Below, one piece after another: positions 1 through 10,204 of a stretch of DNA of 64,000 bases. The position numbers and the translations under genes are program-made. Source of the DNA: Rhineura floridana (Eukaryota > Chordata > Lepidosauria > Squamata > Rhineuridae); NCBI RefSeq assembly GCF_030035675.1, contig NC_084499.1, positions 19,881,953 to 19,945,952 on the forward strand. The letters are read 5' to 3'. Position 1 is the first letter of the stretch, and every line of letters begins with the position of its first letter. Under the pieces are notes generated by a model. It worked only from the letters and a program-made list of their open reading frames with translations. It did not search any database and was not told the origin of the DNA.

Positions 1-444
1 TACGCCCTGTTCTGCGCACAAGGAAGGGTGGTGCTAATCTGGGAACTTGGGGAGTTTACAGAGGGACCTGGAGGAGAAGGGACAGGAGATGTTTATCGCC
101 CCCCCCCCATGCACACACAAAGTCCGGAAAGGGATACAGCTAAAATGAGAGGGAGCGGCCCACAGCAGAAGCTGAGATCTGGGGAAGGAAATTGAGCAGC
201 TGTCACACTGTGGAGTGACTTCCTGTTGGGGCCTTGTAGAGCCGCGAGCCGGGGGTGGGCTGGGGCAACAGCTGCAGTCAAATGAGGCTCTGAGAGCATG
301 CTATTGTCCAGACAGCCCTGCACTGGCCTGGATCCCTGGGTGTCAGAACTCTCAGGCAGGAGGCAGATGAAGCCAGCCCTGGGAAATCCTCTCTCAACAG
401 CAGAGCAGAGCTGGCTCCTTGAAACCTTGCACACCTCCTGACAT
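1..444. other. Unannotated single-copy-looking sequence
   Basis: No recognisable repeat or gene. A C-run lies near 100-109. A minus-strand open frame (93-434) has low-complexity composition and no recognisable domain, so I do not call it a gene. Confidence 0.4.
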
Positions 445-795
445 AGGAATGCAAGATGTTGCCTTATACTGAGTATAAGTACAGAGTACTGCCTTGGTAT
501 TGGTCCATCCAGCTCAATGCTATCTACACTGACTGGCAGCAGCGCTCCGGGATGGCAGGAGAAGCCTTTGTTAAGATACTAGTCCTCATAGTTTCTGAAT
601 TAAAAGGCGGTATTATATAGGAACATAAGAAGCGGCCTTGTACAGAGACTGGCCATTGGTCCATCCAGCTCAGTATTGTCTACACTGACTGGCAGCAGCA
701 GTGTTTCAGACAAGGTTATCTGCCAGCCCTGTCTGGAGGTGCTAGGGGTTGAACCCAGGACCTTCTACTCCATATAGCTGAGTGGCTATTTTCTT
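445..795 (-). mobile_element. tRNA-Ala-like SINE, tandem pair, minus strand
   Basis: Two partial copies sit head to tail. Both carry the tail phrase 'actgactggcagcag' (near 530 and 687), and the second ends with the tRNA-like promoter part in reverse ('gggttgaacccagga' near 747). Between them is the recurring linker 'ctagtcctcatagtttctgaa' core (about 580-600) seen in other dimers of this family in the window. Diverged and partial. Confidence 0.7.
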
Positions 796-1142
796 GTTTA
801 GTAGGCTATAAATTGCTTCTAAAATTGGGTTTGACCTGTCAGTGGAATGTAATGTGGCTGACATACATTCATCTGTCCAAAGAACTGGATTTTACAACTT
901 TGCTAGGGTGTACTGATTTTTTAAAAAATATATATATAAATTCTGATTATTTTAATATTTGAGATGTAGGGCTGTCATCTAGGGTTTTTTAATTACTAGG
1001 GGCTCTGCCCCGCTCACTTCACTCACCACGTATCCCCCCTCCCTCTCTCTCCCTCACAGATCAACCAACTGACCCACCAAGAGCCAGGCACAGCCACCAC
1101 AGGGCACATCACTCCCCTCCAACACTGCCCCAAGTACTCATT
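796..1142. other. AT-rich then pyrimidine-rich unannotated sequence
   Basis: An AT-rich stretch with a short TA run near 930-940 is followed by C/T-rich sequence (1005-1150). No gene or clear repeat family recognised. Confidence 0.3.
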
Positions 1143-1680
1143 CCCCCTCTATTCGGCACTGGTTAAGCCTCATATTGAGTACTGCATCCAGTTCTGGACA
1201 CTTGAAGGAGGATACAGACAAACTGGAACAGGTTCAGAGGAGGGCAGTGAGGATGATCAGGGGATTGGAAACAAAGCCCTATGAGGAGACTGAAAACTGG
1301 GCATGCTTAGCCTTGAGAAATTAGGGGAGATATGATAGCACTCTTCGAAGTAGTTGAAAGGTTGCCACACAGAGGAGGGCCAGGATCTCTTCTCAAGTGT
1401 CCCAACGTGGAGGACACGGAATAATGGGCTCAAGCTGCAGGAAGCCAGATTTCGGCTGAACATCAGGAAAAACTTCCTAGCTGTTAGAGCGGTACAACAA
1501 TGGAACCAATGATCTAGGGAGGCATGGGCTCTCCAACTGGAGGCCTTCAAGTGGCAGGTGGGCAGCCACCTGTCGGGTATGATTTAATTTGGATCCCTAC
1601 ATTGAGCAGGAGGCTGGACTCGATGGCCTTATAGGCCCCTTCCAAATCTACTCTTCTGTGATTATATGACTCTACTATAC
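1143..1680 (+). mobile_element. CR1 LINE 3' fragment, plus strand
   Basis: Codons at 1159-1197 read LVKPHIEYCIQFW, and further on EQVQRRAVRMIRGLE, the conserved end of CR1 ORF2. The 3' UTR phrase 'gaggctggactcgatggccttataggcccc' region follows, and the copy ends near degenerate ATTCTATG-type repeats at 1660-1680, as in bird and reptile CR1. It is 5' truncated and frame-disrupted, hence old. Confidence 0.85.
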
Positions 1681-1924
1681 AACCCTCCCAATTAATAATA
1701 AATATGTAAAGTAGTAGTGAGGGGCCTAGGTTAGCGTTTCTCTGTAGATCAAATATCTTGGATCAGGCCTGGAAAAAATACTTCAAATTCTTAGGTGCCA
1801 ACTTTGCATTCAGCTGGCAAAACACAATAATAATAAGAATATACTTTAAAAAAAATTTAAGTGTCCACTTCAGATGGGATTCCCCCCTCCTCTAACCCTC
1901 AGCGTTAGCTTTAAACAATGAAAT

Positions 1925-2210
1925 AAAATGAGAAATGTATTTGTTTGATCCCATTCATGAACCCCATCCCTGTAAAATATCTCAAACCCATTTCATAATA
2001 AAAACATCAACAATTAAACAATTAAAACCAATTCCGTATGTAAAAAACAATTCAAAACCATTCTCTCTCTATCTACATATATATGAAAGCAATCCTATAT
2101 ATGCAATTAAAAACAATTCCATATATATAAAAATTTCAAATCTGATAAAGACTGGGATAAGATCTTCACTTAAAAGCCTTCTTGAAAATTAAAGGTAATG
2201 CATATTTAAG
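1925..2210 (-). mobile_element. Diverged L2-like LINE 3' end, minus strand
   Basis: The phrase 'gactgggataagatcttcacttaaaag' region near 2150-2180 matches the much clearer L2-type 3' ends at 17.3-18.1 and 62.3-62.5 kb. The preceding A-rich part repeats 'caattaaaa' units. Low identity; the stretches at 1681-1924 and 2211-2340 hold only AT-rich DNA. Confidence 0.45.
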
Positions 2211-2344
2211 AATTTTTGATGTTTTGCAATCTTTTGCTCCGTCATTAAATTAAACCAACATAGAACTATTTTTTGGCAACAGAGCTGCATCATGGGGTTG
2301 CGTCACTAAGCGATCCAAAGTAAAACCCACTTCATTCAGTTGGG

Positions 2345-2581
2345 CTTATTCCAGAGTGAGGTGTAGCATGTATCGGTTAGAGTGTCAGACCAGGACCTGG
2401 GAGTTCCTAGATAAAATTCCCCCTCCCTGGTCCCTGAAGCTCACTGGGTGACCTTGGGCCAGTCAATGTCTCTCAGCCTAACTTACCCCACAGTTGTCGT
2501 GAGGATGAAATGGGGAGGAGGAGAACCAGGTAGGCAAACCTTGAGCTTTCTGGTGGACAGGTGGGAGAGAAATGTAATGAT

Positions 2582-2612
<31 letters not shown>
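2345..2612 (+). mobile_element. tRNA-derived SINE with L2-like tail and (ATCA)n end
   Basis: The diverged tRNA-like head (2345-2440) is followed by 'gaccttgggccagtca', then 'cttaccccacagttgtcgtgagga', 'ccttgagctttctgg' and a gap to 'gggagagaaatgtaatga'. The copy ends in an (ATCA)n microsatellite at 2582-2612. Similar SINE tails occur at 12905-13075 and 14205-14345. The tail resembles L2-type LINE ends rather than Bov-B. Confidence 0.65.
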
Positions 2613-2613
<1 letters not shown>

Positions 2614-2649
2614 AATGGGACTGCATCTTATGTGTGTTTAGAATCAGAA

Positions 2650-3420
2650 CCAGAACAGTAGAGTTGGAATGAGCCTATAAGGCCATTGGGTCCAACTCTC
2701 TGCTCGATGCAGGGATCCAACTTAAAGCATCCCCAACAGGTGCTTGTCTAGCTTGAATGCCTCCAGTGCTGGAGAGCCCACCACCTCCCTAGGTCATTGG
2801 TTCCACTGTTGTACAGCTCTAACAGTTAGGAGGTTTTTCCTGATGTCCAGCCGAAATCTGGCTTCCTACGACTTGAGCCCATTATTCCATGTCCTGCACT
2901 CTGGGACGATTGAGAAGAGATCCTGGCCCTCCTCTGCATGACAACCTTTCTATTGTATCTCCTCTAAGCAAGGCCAACACCAAAGGGCGGCCAGGTGGGG
3001 CCCTAGCCAAGGACCCAGTGGCCCATAGGGGCCCTTGAAGGGCCCCTCGTTAGAATGGGGGAGTAGCGCTCCCCTTCCATGATCCACATGTGCCAGGGCC
3101 TAGGGCAAGCTGGTGCCCAAGGGCCCGGCATGCCTGGTGCCGGCTCTGCCTCTCAGTCTTCTCAAGGCTAAACATGTCCAGTTCTTTCAGTCTCTCCTCA
3201 CAAGGCTTTGTTTCCAGTCCCCTGATCGTCCTCGTTGCCTTCCTCTGAACCCATCCCAGTTTTGCTTTCAAGGTGCTTACAGACTGACCGCTTTATAATC
3301 TGCTCCAGAATTTTCCCAAGAGTTGATGTCAAGCTGACTGGTTTGTAGTCCCCCGGTTCCTCTTTTTTGAAGATAGGGACAATATGAGCCCTCCTCCAGC
3401 TATTTCAGAAGCAAATCCCA
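2650..3420 (-). mobile_element. Internally deleted CR1 LINE, minus strand, interrupted by a hAT-like insert
   Basis: Read on the minus strand, 3400-3285 encodes the CR1 RT block VPIFKKEEPGDYKPVSLTS. It is joined directly to the distal block RTIRGLETKPCEERLKELDM (3250-3170), so the RT palm in between has been deleted. The C-terminal part and 3' UTR continue to 2650. A 180-bp element (2969-3148) splits the copy. Confidence 0.85.
2969..3148. mobile_element. Non-autonomous hAT-like element (family X), short copy
   Basis: The ends are inverted: it begins 'caaggccaacacca' and ends 'tggtgccggctctg'. It interrupts a CR1, and the 8-bp flanks 'cctctaag' (2961-2968) and 'cctctcag' (3149-3156) match at 7 of 8, as expected for a hAT TSD. 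The interior phrases 'gggcggccaggtgggg' and 'aagggcccctcgttag' recur in the copies at 31071 and 35592. Confidence 0.75.
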
Positions 3421-3864
3421 CTTGGAGTTCAGTTGGGAAAGGACCCAACATTCAAGCCTGCAAAAACTGTCCTAAAATGCCATCTTTGGGATCCCCTGGA
3501 AACTTCTTTCTCCTGAGACTTTGTGGGGAGACTTTGTGCCTGTTGGGCCCTGCGTGAGAGCCAGGTGGTTGAGAAGGACTGAGTGGGAAAGTGCAAAGGA
3601 ATTGTTTGGGTATTTATTTCTTAATTTGTATTATGCATGTTTTATTTGTGTGATGGCTTTATTGTATATTTTTATAACATTTGTTGTTTAAGTCTTTCAC
3701 ACTCTGCTTAGACATGTTGTTATATATACTAAGTGGTATAGAAACACTTTTAAATAAATAAACAAACTAAAATAAATAAACTAAAATGCATCAATAAACT
3801 GAAATAAGTAAACATGAAACGGTTTGCAGCCAAGCAATCCCTATGCATGTTCACATGCCATATA
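3421..3864 (+). mobile_element. Probable LINE 3' tail within otherwise unique sequence
   Basis: 3600-3790 is AT-rich, with 'ctaagtggtatagaaacacttttaaataaataaa'-type wording, like the 3' ends of L2-related LINEs elsewhere in the window. The remainder is unrecognised. Confidence 0.35.
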
Positions 3865-4015
3865 TTTAAGGCGCAGTTAAAAGCACACACCCCCTTCAAA
3901 GAATCCTGGGAACTGTAGTTTACCCCTCACAGAGCGACACTTCCCAGCACTACAAACTATAGTTCCTAGGATTCTTTGGGATGGGCATGGTGTGCATGCA
4001 GCCCACCCCCAAGTC
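3865..4015. mobile_element. Palindromic MITE (family W)
   Basis: Inverted arms carry 'gaatcctgggaactgtagtt' (about 3900) and 'actatagttcctaggattc' (about 3956), with 'cacagagcgacac' between them. Copies of the same palindrome occur near 7390, 20936, 28680, 54480 and 58490. It lacks coding capacity and looks like a non-autonomous DNA transposon. Confidence 0.7.
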
Positions 4016-4275
4016 ACCTTGCAGAGAACAATCCAGCCTTAACAATCCAACTCCCCCCCCCCCGCGGACTCTGAGAGCGGGAGGGTGAAAAAAAAAGCTT
4101 GACTTTTTCGTAATGGGACATGTAGCTGTTCCCAGAAAGATGACTCTCCCTCTCCTCTTTTAATTTCTACCCGCCTGGAGAGCATGATGGGCTGGAAGAC
4201 GGGGGAGAGGTGCAATTATATTGCATTGCATTTGCATTGCAAACACACGACCCTCTCTGAAGCACACACACACGA

Positions 4276-4302
4276 ATAATGATGATGATGATGATGATGA
4301 TA
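4276..4302. repeat. (ATG)n microsatellite
   Basis: Uninterrupted trinucleotide run of ATG/GAT units. Confidence 0.95.
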
Positions 4303-4369
4303 ATAAACAACTATTATTATAGGCTGCAATTCCCAGCAAGGGGACCCGTGCTTTTCCTAGCAAGGGGTG

Positions 4370-4780
4370 CAGCAAGGCATGCCGGGAGTTGTAGTTCTTC
4401 CCCACCCAGCTGCCCTCGGGGAGTCTTGCTTGGCCTTTTGGGCAGGCGGGCGGGAGGACCCGGAGGGAACGGGCAGGCGCTTTTGCGGGGAGGAGGAGTC
4501 CGCCAGGCTGGGCTTGCTCCTGGGCGCCTTAAAGGAGCCGCCGCGCCGGCCAGCGCCGCTTTTCCTAGCCCAGGTACGTGGGCTGTTTAAAATAAAAGAA
4601 AAATCCAATTTTTTAAACCCCCTTTTTTTCCTTCGGTGGTCCTGCCCTCGAGCGATCCGCGAGCTCGGGGAGGCTGTAACCCTTTCCGTGCCTCGGCTCC
4701 GGCGTTCAGCTGCGGGATTTGGGAAGCAGCGCTAGGAACGGCGGAGGCCGCCTTGCAGTGAATCAGAGCCTTGGCCCCGT
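4370..4780 (+). promoter_or_regulatory. CpG-rich candidate promoter and non-coding first exon with splice donor
   Basis: This is the most CpG-rich stretch in the early part of the window (clusters at 4440-4560 and 4640-4760). Its upstream edge carries 'gcatgccgggagttgtagtt' (4378-4397), which in reverse fits the known ZNF143/SBS promoter motif ACTACAACTCCCGGCATGC. At 4571-4579 'caggtacgt' is a near-consensus 5' splice site. ZNF143 sites are typical of CpG-island promoters near transcription starts. The inference is a first exon ending at 4573 on the plus strand. No convincing start codon or protein is visible, so the gene is unknown. The long plus-strand open frame across it also runs through the donor and is not evidence of coding. 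Confidence 0.5.
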
Positions 4781-5245
4781 AGTACAGTGTTGCCTGGACT
4801 GACTGGCAGCGGCTGCCCTGGGTTTCAGGCGGGAGGCTCTCGCAGCCCTTCTTGCTTCCAAAGCAGATGCTGTGCCACTGCTACGGCTCTGCTTCTTAAT
4901 GGTAAAGAGGCTAGTCCTCACAGTTTATTTATTTATTTATTTATTATTTGATTTACATCCCACCCTTCCTCCTAGTTCAGAATAAAGCAGCTCTCGGGGG
5001 GGGGGGTTCAGGTGGAGCCTTTGTTAAGATACTAGTCATAGTTTCTGCATGAAAGGGCTGAACTGAATAGGAACACGGGAAGCTGCCTTATATTTGAGTC
5101 AGAGGACTGGGCCACCTAGCTCAGTGTCGTCGGCACTGACTGGCAGCGGCTGTCCAGGGTTCCAGATAGGAGTCTCTCGCAGCCTTACCTGGAGACTTTG
5201 TGCACGCAAAGCAGGTGTCCTGCCACTGAGCTGACCTGATCGGAG
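4770..5245 (-). mobile_element. tRNA-Ala-like SINE dimer, minus strand, with L2-tail scrap in the linker
   Basis: Copy one is 4770-4900 and copy two 5045-5240; each has 'actgactggcagcggct' and a reverse tRNA-like head ending 'ccactgctacgg' or 'ccactgagctg'. The linker contains 'ggctagtcctcacagttt' and 'actagtcatagtttctgca', plus an L2-like 'tatttgatttacatcccaccc' piece (4923-4985) and a G-run. Confidence 0.75.
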
Positions 5246-5454
5246 CGAGGGGTACTGCAGATTTTATCTTCTCCTTCCTCTTCCTCCTGAAGCAGCAAAG
5301 ACGAAGGCTGCTTGCGCCTGTTCTTCTGTCGGTTGCGGGCCTTGCCAGCCAAGAGTGTACATTGAAACTCCGGGCTTCTGCCCTGCTTTTAAAAGCCAAA
5401 CTCATGCTAGGTTTGCCTTAAGAACATAGGAAGAACGAGGGCCTTTAACAGCGC
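5246..5454. other. Unannotated sequence
   Basis: No gene or repeat recognised. Confidence 0.3.
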
Positions 5455-5630
5455 CCTGCTTAATCTTTATCTTTGGCTGTTGGATATGTTTTAAATGGTT
5501 TTAATTGTGTAGAGAGTTTAATTACATGTCAACATGAACTATGCTTTTATCTGCTCTTGAGGTTTTGTAAGCCACATTGAGCCCCAGGTTTGGGCGAAAG
5601 ATGGGATATAAATGAATAAAATGAATCTGG
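5455..5630 (+). mobile_element. L2-like LINE 3' tail, plus strand
   Basis: 'tgtaagccacattgagccccagg' followed by 'gatgggatataaatgaataaa' is the typical terminal wording of L2-type 3' UTRs; similar ends lie at 12250-12340 and 52420-52498. Confidence 0.6.
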
Positions 5631-5935
5631 TTGGCCACTGTGAGAACAGGAGGCTGGACTAGATGGGCCCCCTTTGGCCTGACCCAACAGGGCTTTTCTT
5701 AGCCATGCTAGCTAAGAATGAAACCTCCATGCCCAGAGGCAGTCTATCTCTGAATGCCAGTTGCAGAGAAACACAAGACAGGAGAGTTGCTGTTGCGCTC
5801 AGGTCCTGCTTGTGGGCTTCCCATAATGCGCATTTGGTTGGCACCTGTGCGGACAAGAGGCTGGTCTAGATGGGCCACTGGCCTGATCCAGCAGCCAGGC
5901 TCTTCTGATGTTGTTATGAACTCAGCTGGGAGGGA
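5631..5935 (+). mobile_element. CR1 LINE 3' UTR, two adjacent fragments, plus strand
   Basis: 5631-5705 and 5735-5935 each contain 'gctgg(a/t)ctagatgggcc', 'ggcctgatccagcag' and 'ggctcttctgatgtt', which is the reverse of the 3' UTR in the CR1 at 23915-26350. Confidence 0.8.
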
Positions 5936-6002
5936 GTTTCACAGAATTAGGTCCACAACACTGAGCATGTGGCTCCTGATGGATGCAAGGCATGCCACCG
6001 AG

Positions 6003-6190
6003 CAGGGGTGGCCGGTGGCTCCCTGTTAGTGGGGCAGCAGAGTCCGTTCCAGGTTTTAGTTCGAACTTTCAAGGAGATGTCCAAAGTGTTGAAACTATTT
6101 TCGGAATAGGTTTCAGAACCTTGAAGAGCTCCTTGAAAGTTTGGATTAAAACTCAGAGCGGATTCCACTGCTCTAGCCACCACCACCACT
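6003..6190. mobile_element. Palindromic MITE (family P)
   Basis: The left arm 'gttttagttcgaactttcaa' and the right arm 'ttgaaagtttggattaaaac' are inverted copies, flanked by 'agagtccgttccag' and 'gagcggattccactgctct'. Related half-copies occur at 10512-10610 and 52605-52690. Confidence 0.65.
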
Positions 6191-6261
6191 GAGTTATGGA
6201 GGACCACGAATGGTGACTCCCGTGAAGGCCTCAGTGGACAGCAGGAACGAGTGAATCTGTC

Positions 6262-6716
6262 CATCTTGGTTTCTCATTTTTCCAGCCTTTAAATCTCCAT
6301 ATTTCCAGTTCAGGTTTGCATTGTTTTCTTTTTTTTAAAAAAGTGTCCTCATGAAAATTTATCAGCAAATTTCTCCCTAAATATATGTTTGTGCGCAGTT
6401 TGGCCTGATAGACACACTTTCCCTCCCTTTGGGAGGAAGGGTGGGATATAAATCAAATCTATTATTATTATTAATTATTATTATTATGTCCCTAATATAA
6501 TGCATTTTTGTATGTTATTTTCACTAGTATATGCTTTCTAAATGCACACTTTACCGTAGCATATGCATTTTTTTACACATCACGTCCCTGGAGAAGTGCA
6601 TGGCAAAATTTGGAAAAGTGCAAAGGATGGTTGCATTTCAGTTTGCGCCTTCTTTCAAAAAGCGCACAGTTGGTAAGCTCGCCTCTAAATGCGCACTGAA
6701 CTGAATCCCTCCCTTA
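6262..6716 (+). mobile_element. AT-rich interspersed repeat family U, interrupted by an L2 tail
   Basis: It contains the family phrases 'ggtttctcatttttccagcc', 'cctcatgaaaatttatcagc', 'aatataatgcatttttgtatg' and 'gtttgcgccttctttc'. An L2-like tail (about 6420-6486) ending in ATT repeats is inserted in the middle. No coding capacity. See the finding on family U. Confidence 0.7.
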
Positions 6717-7339
6717 TCCCTACTGACCCTATACAAAAATTTGTTGTTGCTGTTGAAATCTAATTGCGCCACCTGAATTTGCCGGTATGCAGTTGAATCC
6801 CGCCTGAAAAGAGCAACTGTTTGGAAGCAGCCCAGCTGGGTGATCTGGTAGCTGGCAGAACCTGACGACGTACCCTGTGGTAGAATGTCCATCTCTTGTT
6901 TTTCTCTCTGGATTCTGGCCTCACGCCCTTGCAAGCAGATTGCACCAGCGGCCTTCCTCGGTGTCTACTACAATGTGATGGTTGCGCTGCACCAGCAGCC
7001 CCAGCAGAGCGGGCACACATAAAACACCCACCCTAGAGCAGCTCCATTCTGGCTTCAAAGATCTGATTGCTCCTGACAGCCAGTCCCTCCTTCTCCTCCC
7101 CCCAAACTCTTGAACATGCTCTGAATCCTATTAGAACCCACATCGCCTCCATTGGCTCTGTTTTTTCCCAATGACGAGCTGTTTATGAAGGGTGTAGAAC
7201 GCAGGAATGAGTCTGGGGTGAACTTTTCATCAGAGAATCGCTTTGCATTTGCCGTGATTACTTTATGAGGTTACGCATGCAGAATCCCAAAACCGCTCAG
7301 CTATATCAAGAGAGGCTGCCTTTACATTTTTTTTTTAAA
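6717..7339. other. Unannotated single-copy-looking sequence
   Basis: No repeat, gene or RNA recognised. Confidence 0.3.
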
Positions 7340-7560
7340 TGCCATGCCCCCTTTACTCAAGGTCACATCCACGCCAGACGTTTAAAGCGCTTCTTGCATC
7401 ACTTTCAACAGCCACGGGTTTCTCCAAAGAACCCTGGGAACTGTAGTTTGTTAAGGATGCTGAAGAGTTGTTAGGCGATCTTCCACAGAGCTACAGTTCC
7501 CAGCACAAAGTTACAAACTCACCAAAGTTTGTAAGGAGTATTTACTGGCTGTTGGCGTCG
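7340..7560. mobile_element. Diverged palindromic MITE (family W)
   Basis: It has the 'accctgggaactgtagtttg' arm near 7430 and 'gagctacagttcccagcac' near 7488, with 'tttaaagcgc' upstream. The outer ends are decayed. Confidence 0.6.
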
Positions 7561-7569
7561 TGTTCAAAT

Positions 7570-7920
7570 AGGGGACATTCCCAGCACCACCTGGAGATGC
7601 CACTGGGGATTGAACCTGGGACTTCTGCATGCAAAGCAGGTGCTCTGCCCACTGAGCGATGGTTCTGCTTTTTAATTTTAAACTAAGATTCTAGTCCTCA
7701 TAGTTCAGAATAAAGGACTGAGTTAAATAGGGACATAGGAAGCGGCCTTATATTGAGTCAGCCCCTGGTCCACCTAGCTCAGGATTGCACGGACTGGTAG
7801 AAGCTCCCTAGGGTTCAGGCAGGGAGTCTCTCCCAGCCATACCTGAAGATGCCAGGAATTGAACCTGGGACCTTCTGCACGCAAAGCAGATGCTCTGCCA
7901 CTGGGCTATGGCCCTTCCCA
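7570..7920 (-). mobile_element. tRNA-Ala-like SINE dimer, minus strand
   Basis: Two head-to-tail copies. The reverse B-box and A-box regions are 'gggattgaacctggga' then 'gctctgcccactgagc' (7610-7660) and 'gaattgaacctgggacc' then 'gctctgccactgggc' (7856-7905). The linker is 'gattctagtcctcatagttc' near 7690. Confidence 0.85.
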
Positions 7921-7934
7921 GGATCATAGGATGC

Positions 7935-7972
7935 TGCCTTATACCTGCCTTATACCTGCCTTATACCTTGCT
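7935..7972. repeat. Short tandem repeat of CCTTATACCTG
   Basis: About three to four imperfect copies of an 11-nt unit, probably expanded from the end of the adjacent SINE ('tgccttata'). Confidence 0.7.
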
Positions 7973-8242
7973 TGGCCATATTTGGTTACCTTGCCTTGAA
8001 CCTGCTTATACCTTGTGGAGCGACTCTGTACATCGGAGCCGTGTGTTTAGATCAGCTTAGTGTGAATGTGTAGGTGAATGAGTTTGGCAATGGCCTTATT
8101 TTATTTTACTTTTTTGGTAACGTCTGTGGGATCGTTGTGATGTCATTACGTTGCTTTCTGATGTTTTTTGTATATGAGCTGCTTTTGTGGTTCCGGTTGC
8201 TTTACTTGTGACCGTTGTTTACAGAAGCATACTTAATTATGT

Positions 8243-8470
8243 GAGAGAGCCAGTGTGATGTAGTGGTTAAGGAGTTGGACTACGACCGGGGAGACCAGGG
8301 TTCGGATCCCCACGTAGCCATGAAGCTCACTGGGTGACCTTGGGCCAGTCACTGCCTCTCAGCCTCAGAGGAAGGCAATGGCAAACCACCCCTGAATACC
8401 GCTTACCATGAAAACGCTATTCGTAGGGTCGCCATAAGTCGGGATCGACTTGCAGGCAGTCCATTTCCAT
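8243..8470 (+). mobile_element. Sauria-type SINE (tRNA head, Bov-B-like tail), complete, with TSD
   Basis: The head 'gtagtggttaagg' (A box) and 'ggttcggatcccc' (B box) is followed by 'ctgggtgaccttgggccag' and the tail 'gccataagtcgggatcgact'. That tail resembles Bov-B LINE 3' ends, which is characteristic of Sauria SINEs. A perfect 10-bp TSD 'ttaattatgt' flanks it (8233-8242, 8471-8480). This is probably one of the younger insertions here. Confidence 0.92.
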
Positions 8471-8480
8471 TTAATTATGT

Positions 8481-9179
8481 TACTTAAAATTATGCGGAAT
8501 GCTAATGAGGACCGAATTTGTCACCCACCTCTACCTGAAACTATTGTTTTAGGGTTTTCTTTAAGCTGTCAGTGACCTGCTCGCTGCTTGTGTGAAAAAT
8601 GCATCTGAGACTGAAAAGGCTGGGTGGAGGCGGGTTATTTTAAGTATTTATTGGGGTTTATTGATTGGGGAGGACATCAAGGTCTTGCCTGCTTTTGCCC
8701 CCTCCCCCTTTGGAAACAAGCCCTGAAGATAGTTTTTTTAAGCTGATGGGTGAAAGTCCCAGTGACCACTGGAGGTCACTTTTTCAATAATATAGTGCAA
8801 TCCAACTTTATTTGAGTGAATATCTTTCATGCATAGTGTGTCTCTAGGAAGCCGCCGGGCAGAGAGGGAGAGGGAGAGAGAAACAGCAGCAGGAGGATGG
8901 ACGAATAATAACAGAGGAAAGGAGGAACAAATTCTCGGCCAAGCGAGAATGTGGGGGTGGGTGGATGATGTTTCTGATGGGGGAGAAAGGTTTCAGTTTG
9001 GAAGGACTGTTGAATCAGATCTGACTCTGATGCCAGCCTCATACAATTCGGGCAGGGCTTGCTCGGCAGATGTTCTTGATGGCTTGCATCCTGCGTTAAA
9101 ATATCTGGGGCGGTAAGTCCCCGAGCAAGGCTCCTGATTGTTGTGTTTCCTAGGTAGGGAGGGAGAAAGGGGTGCACTC
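8481..9179. other. Unannotated sequence
   Basis: Contains a purine-rich patch (8855-8920). Overlapping open frames on both strands are compositional and show no domain. Confidence 0.3.
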
Positions 9180-9850
9180 ACGATAGAGCAACTTGTTCCA
9201 AAATGGTGTGCCAGGCTCTGGCACATGAATGTGCTGTGAAAGAAAGGCCTATGTGCCATGAGAAGTAAGTGCATGGATGAAAGGCTCCTGTGTGTATAGA
9301 GTAGTTAGCTGCAGAGGAGGGTGCCCAGTTGTGTCTCTGCATGAGTGACTGCTCTGGGCTTGCCTGCACCCTAGTGGGCTGAAATGCTGTGCTGGGTTTT
9401 GCTGGGGCATTCAACATTGTGCAGAGGCACAATGGAATTGCTTCTTCCCAGAGGACTGTCTGTTGTATCTCTGTGTGAGGTACTCTTAGTTACAGGCTTC
9501 TGCTGGGGGCGGGGACTAGTTGTGCTGTGCCTCTGCATCAGGTCTATTTGGATCACACAGGCACTCCCAATGTAGAGATGCAGCATAAACACGTAGGGGA
9601 GGCTGCCTAGCTGCATCTCTGCATGAGTGTCTGCTCTGGAATTGCCTCTTTCCCAGTCAGCCTGTGCTAAGGGTGAATAATCTGCTATATTGTCAGCATC
9701 ACGTGTGCTCAGATCATTCAATCACTCCCAATCAAGACATGAAGTAGAATTAGGCAAAATCAGAGAAGGCAGCCTGATGCATCTCTGGATGAGTGACTGC
9801 TATGGGCTTGCCCTCTTCTATTCAGGAAGCATCCCCAGTTCAATCACTCA
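9180..9850. repeat. Decayed tandem array with a 'ctctgcatgagtgactgctctgg' core
   Basis: The core recurs at about 9333, 9613 and 9780, with a weaker copy at 9465. Secondary phrases ('cactcccaat' at 9564 and 9724; 'gcagaggc' and related) recur in similar order. Spacings of roughly 280 and 165 suggest an old satellite or duplicated segment. Confidence 0.5.
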
Positions 9851-10204
9851 TGCAGTAACATAGGGTGGGGTGACTTCCTCTGAAAGCTGCTGGTGGTGGT
9901 GATGGGGTTAGTCTTGTTCTTTCAAAGTAAACCTGTTGGAGGATCTTTGCAATATGCATAATTAAGAGCAGAATTCCATGCCTGTTTACCCAGAAATAAG
10001 CGGAGCTTACTCATGATGGTGTGTATGATTGCTCCTGAACTTGTGGAACTCACTGCTACGAGATATAATGCCACAAAGATGTATTATTCCTCAGTGGCTA
10101 TGATGGATCCTCCATGGTTAGGGGCAGCATACCTCAGAATGTTAGTTGCCTAGGACAAACTACAGGAAAGGACTGTAGCTGTTTTGCTTTGGTTGTGTGC
10201 TTTC
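9851..10204. other. Unannotated sequence
   Basis: No repeat or gene recognised apart from a short GGT run near 9890. Confidence 0.3.

Noticed and set aside
4279-4735. Overlapping open frames across the CpG-rich block
   Set aside because: One starts in the ATG microsatellite and all pass through the splice donor; GC-rich DNA is open by composition.
8243-8330. Possible functional tRNA genes at A/B-box matches (here and near 7610, 35250, 47210)
   Set aside because: The boxes continue into SINE bodies and tails with TSDs and no foldable mature tRNA ends; they are SINE promoters.
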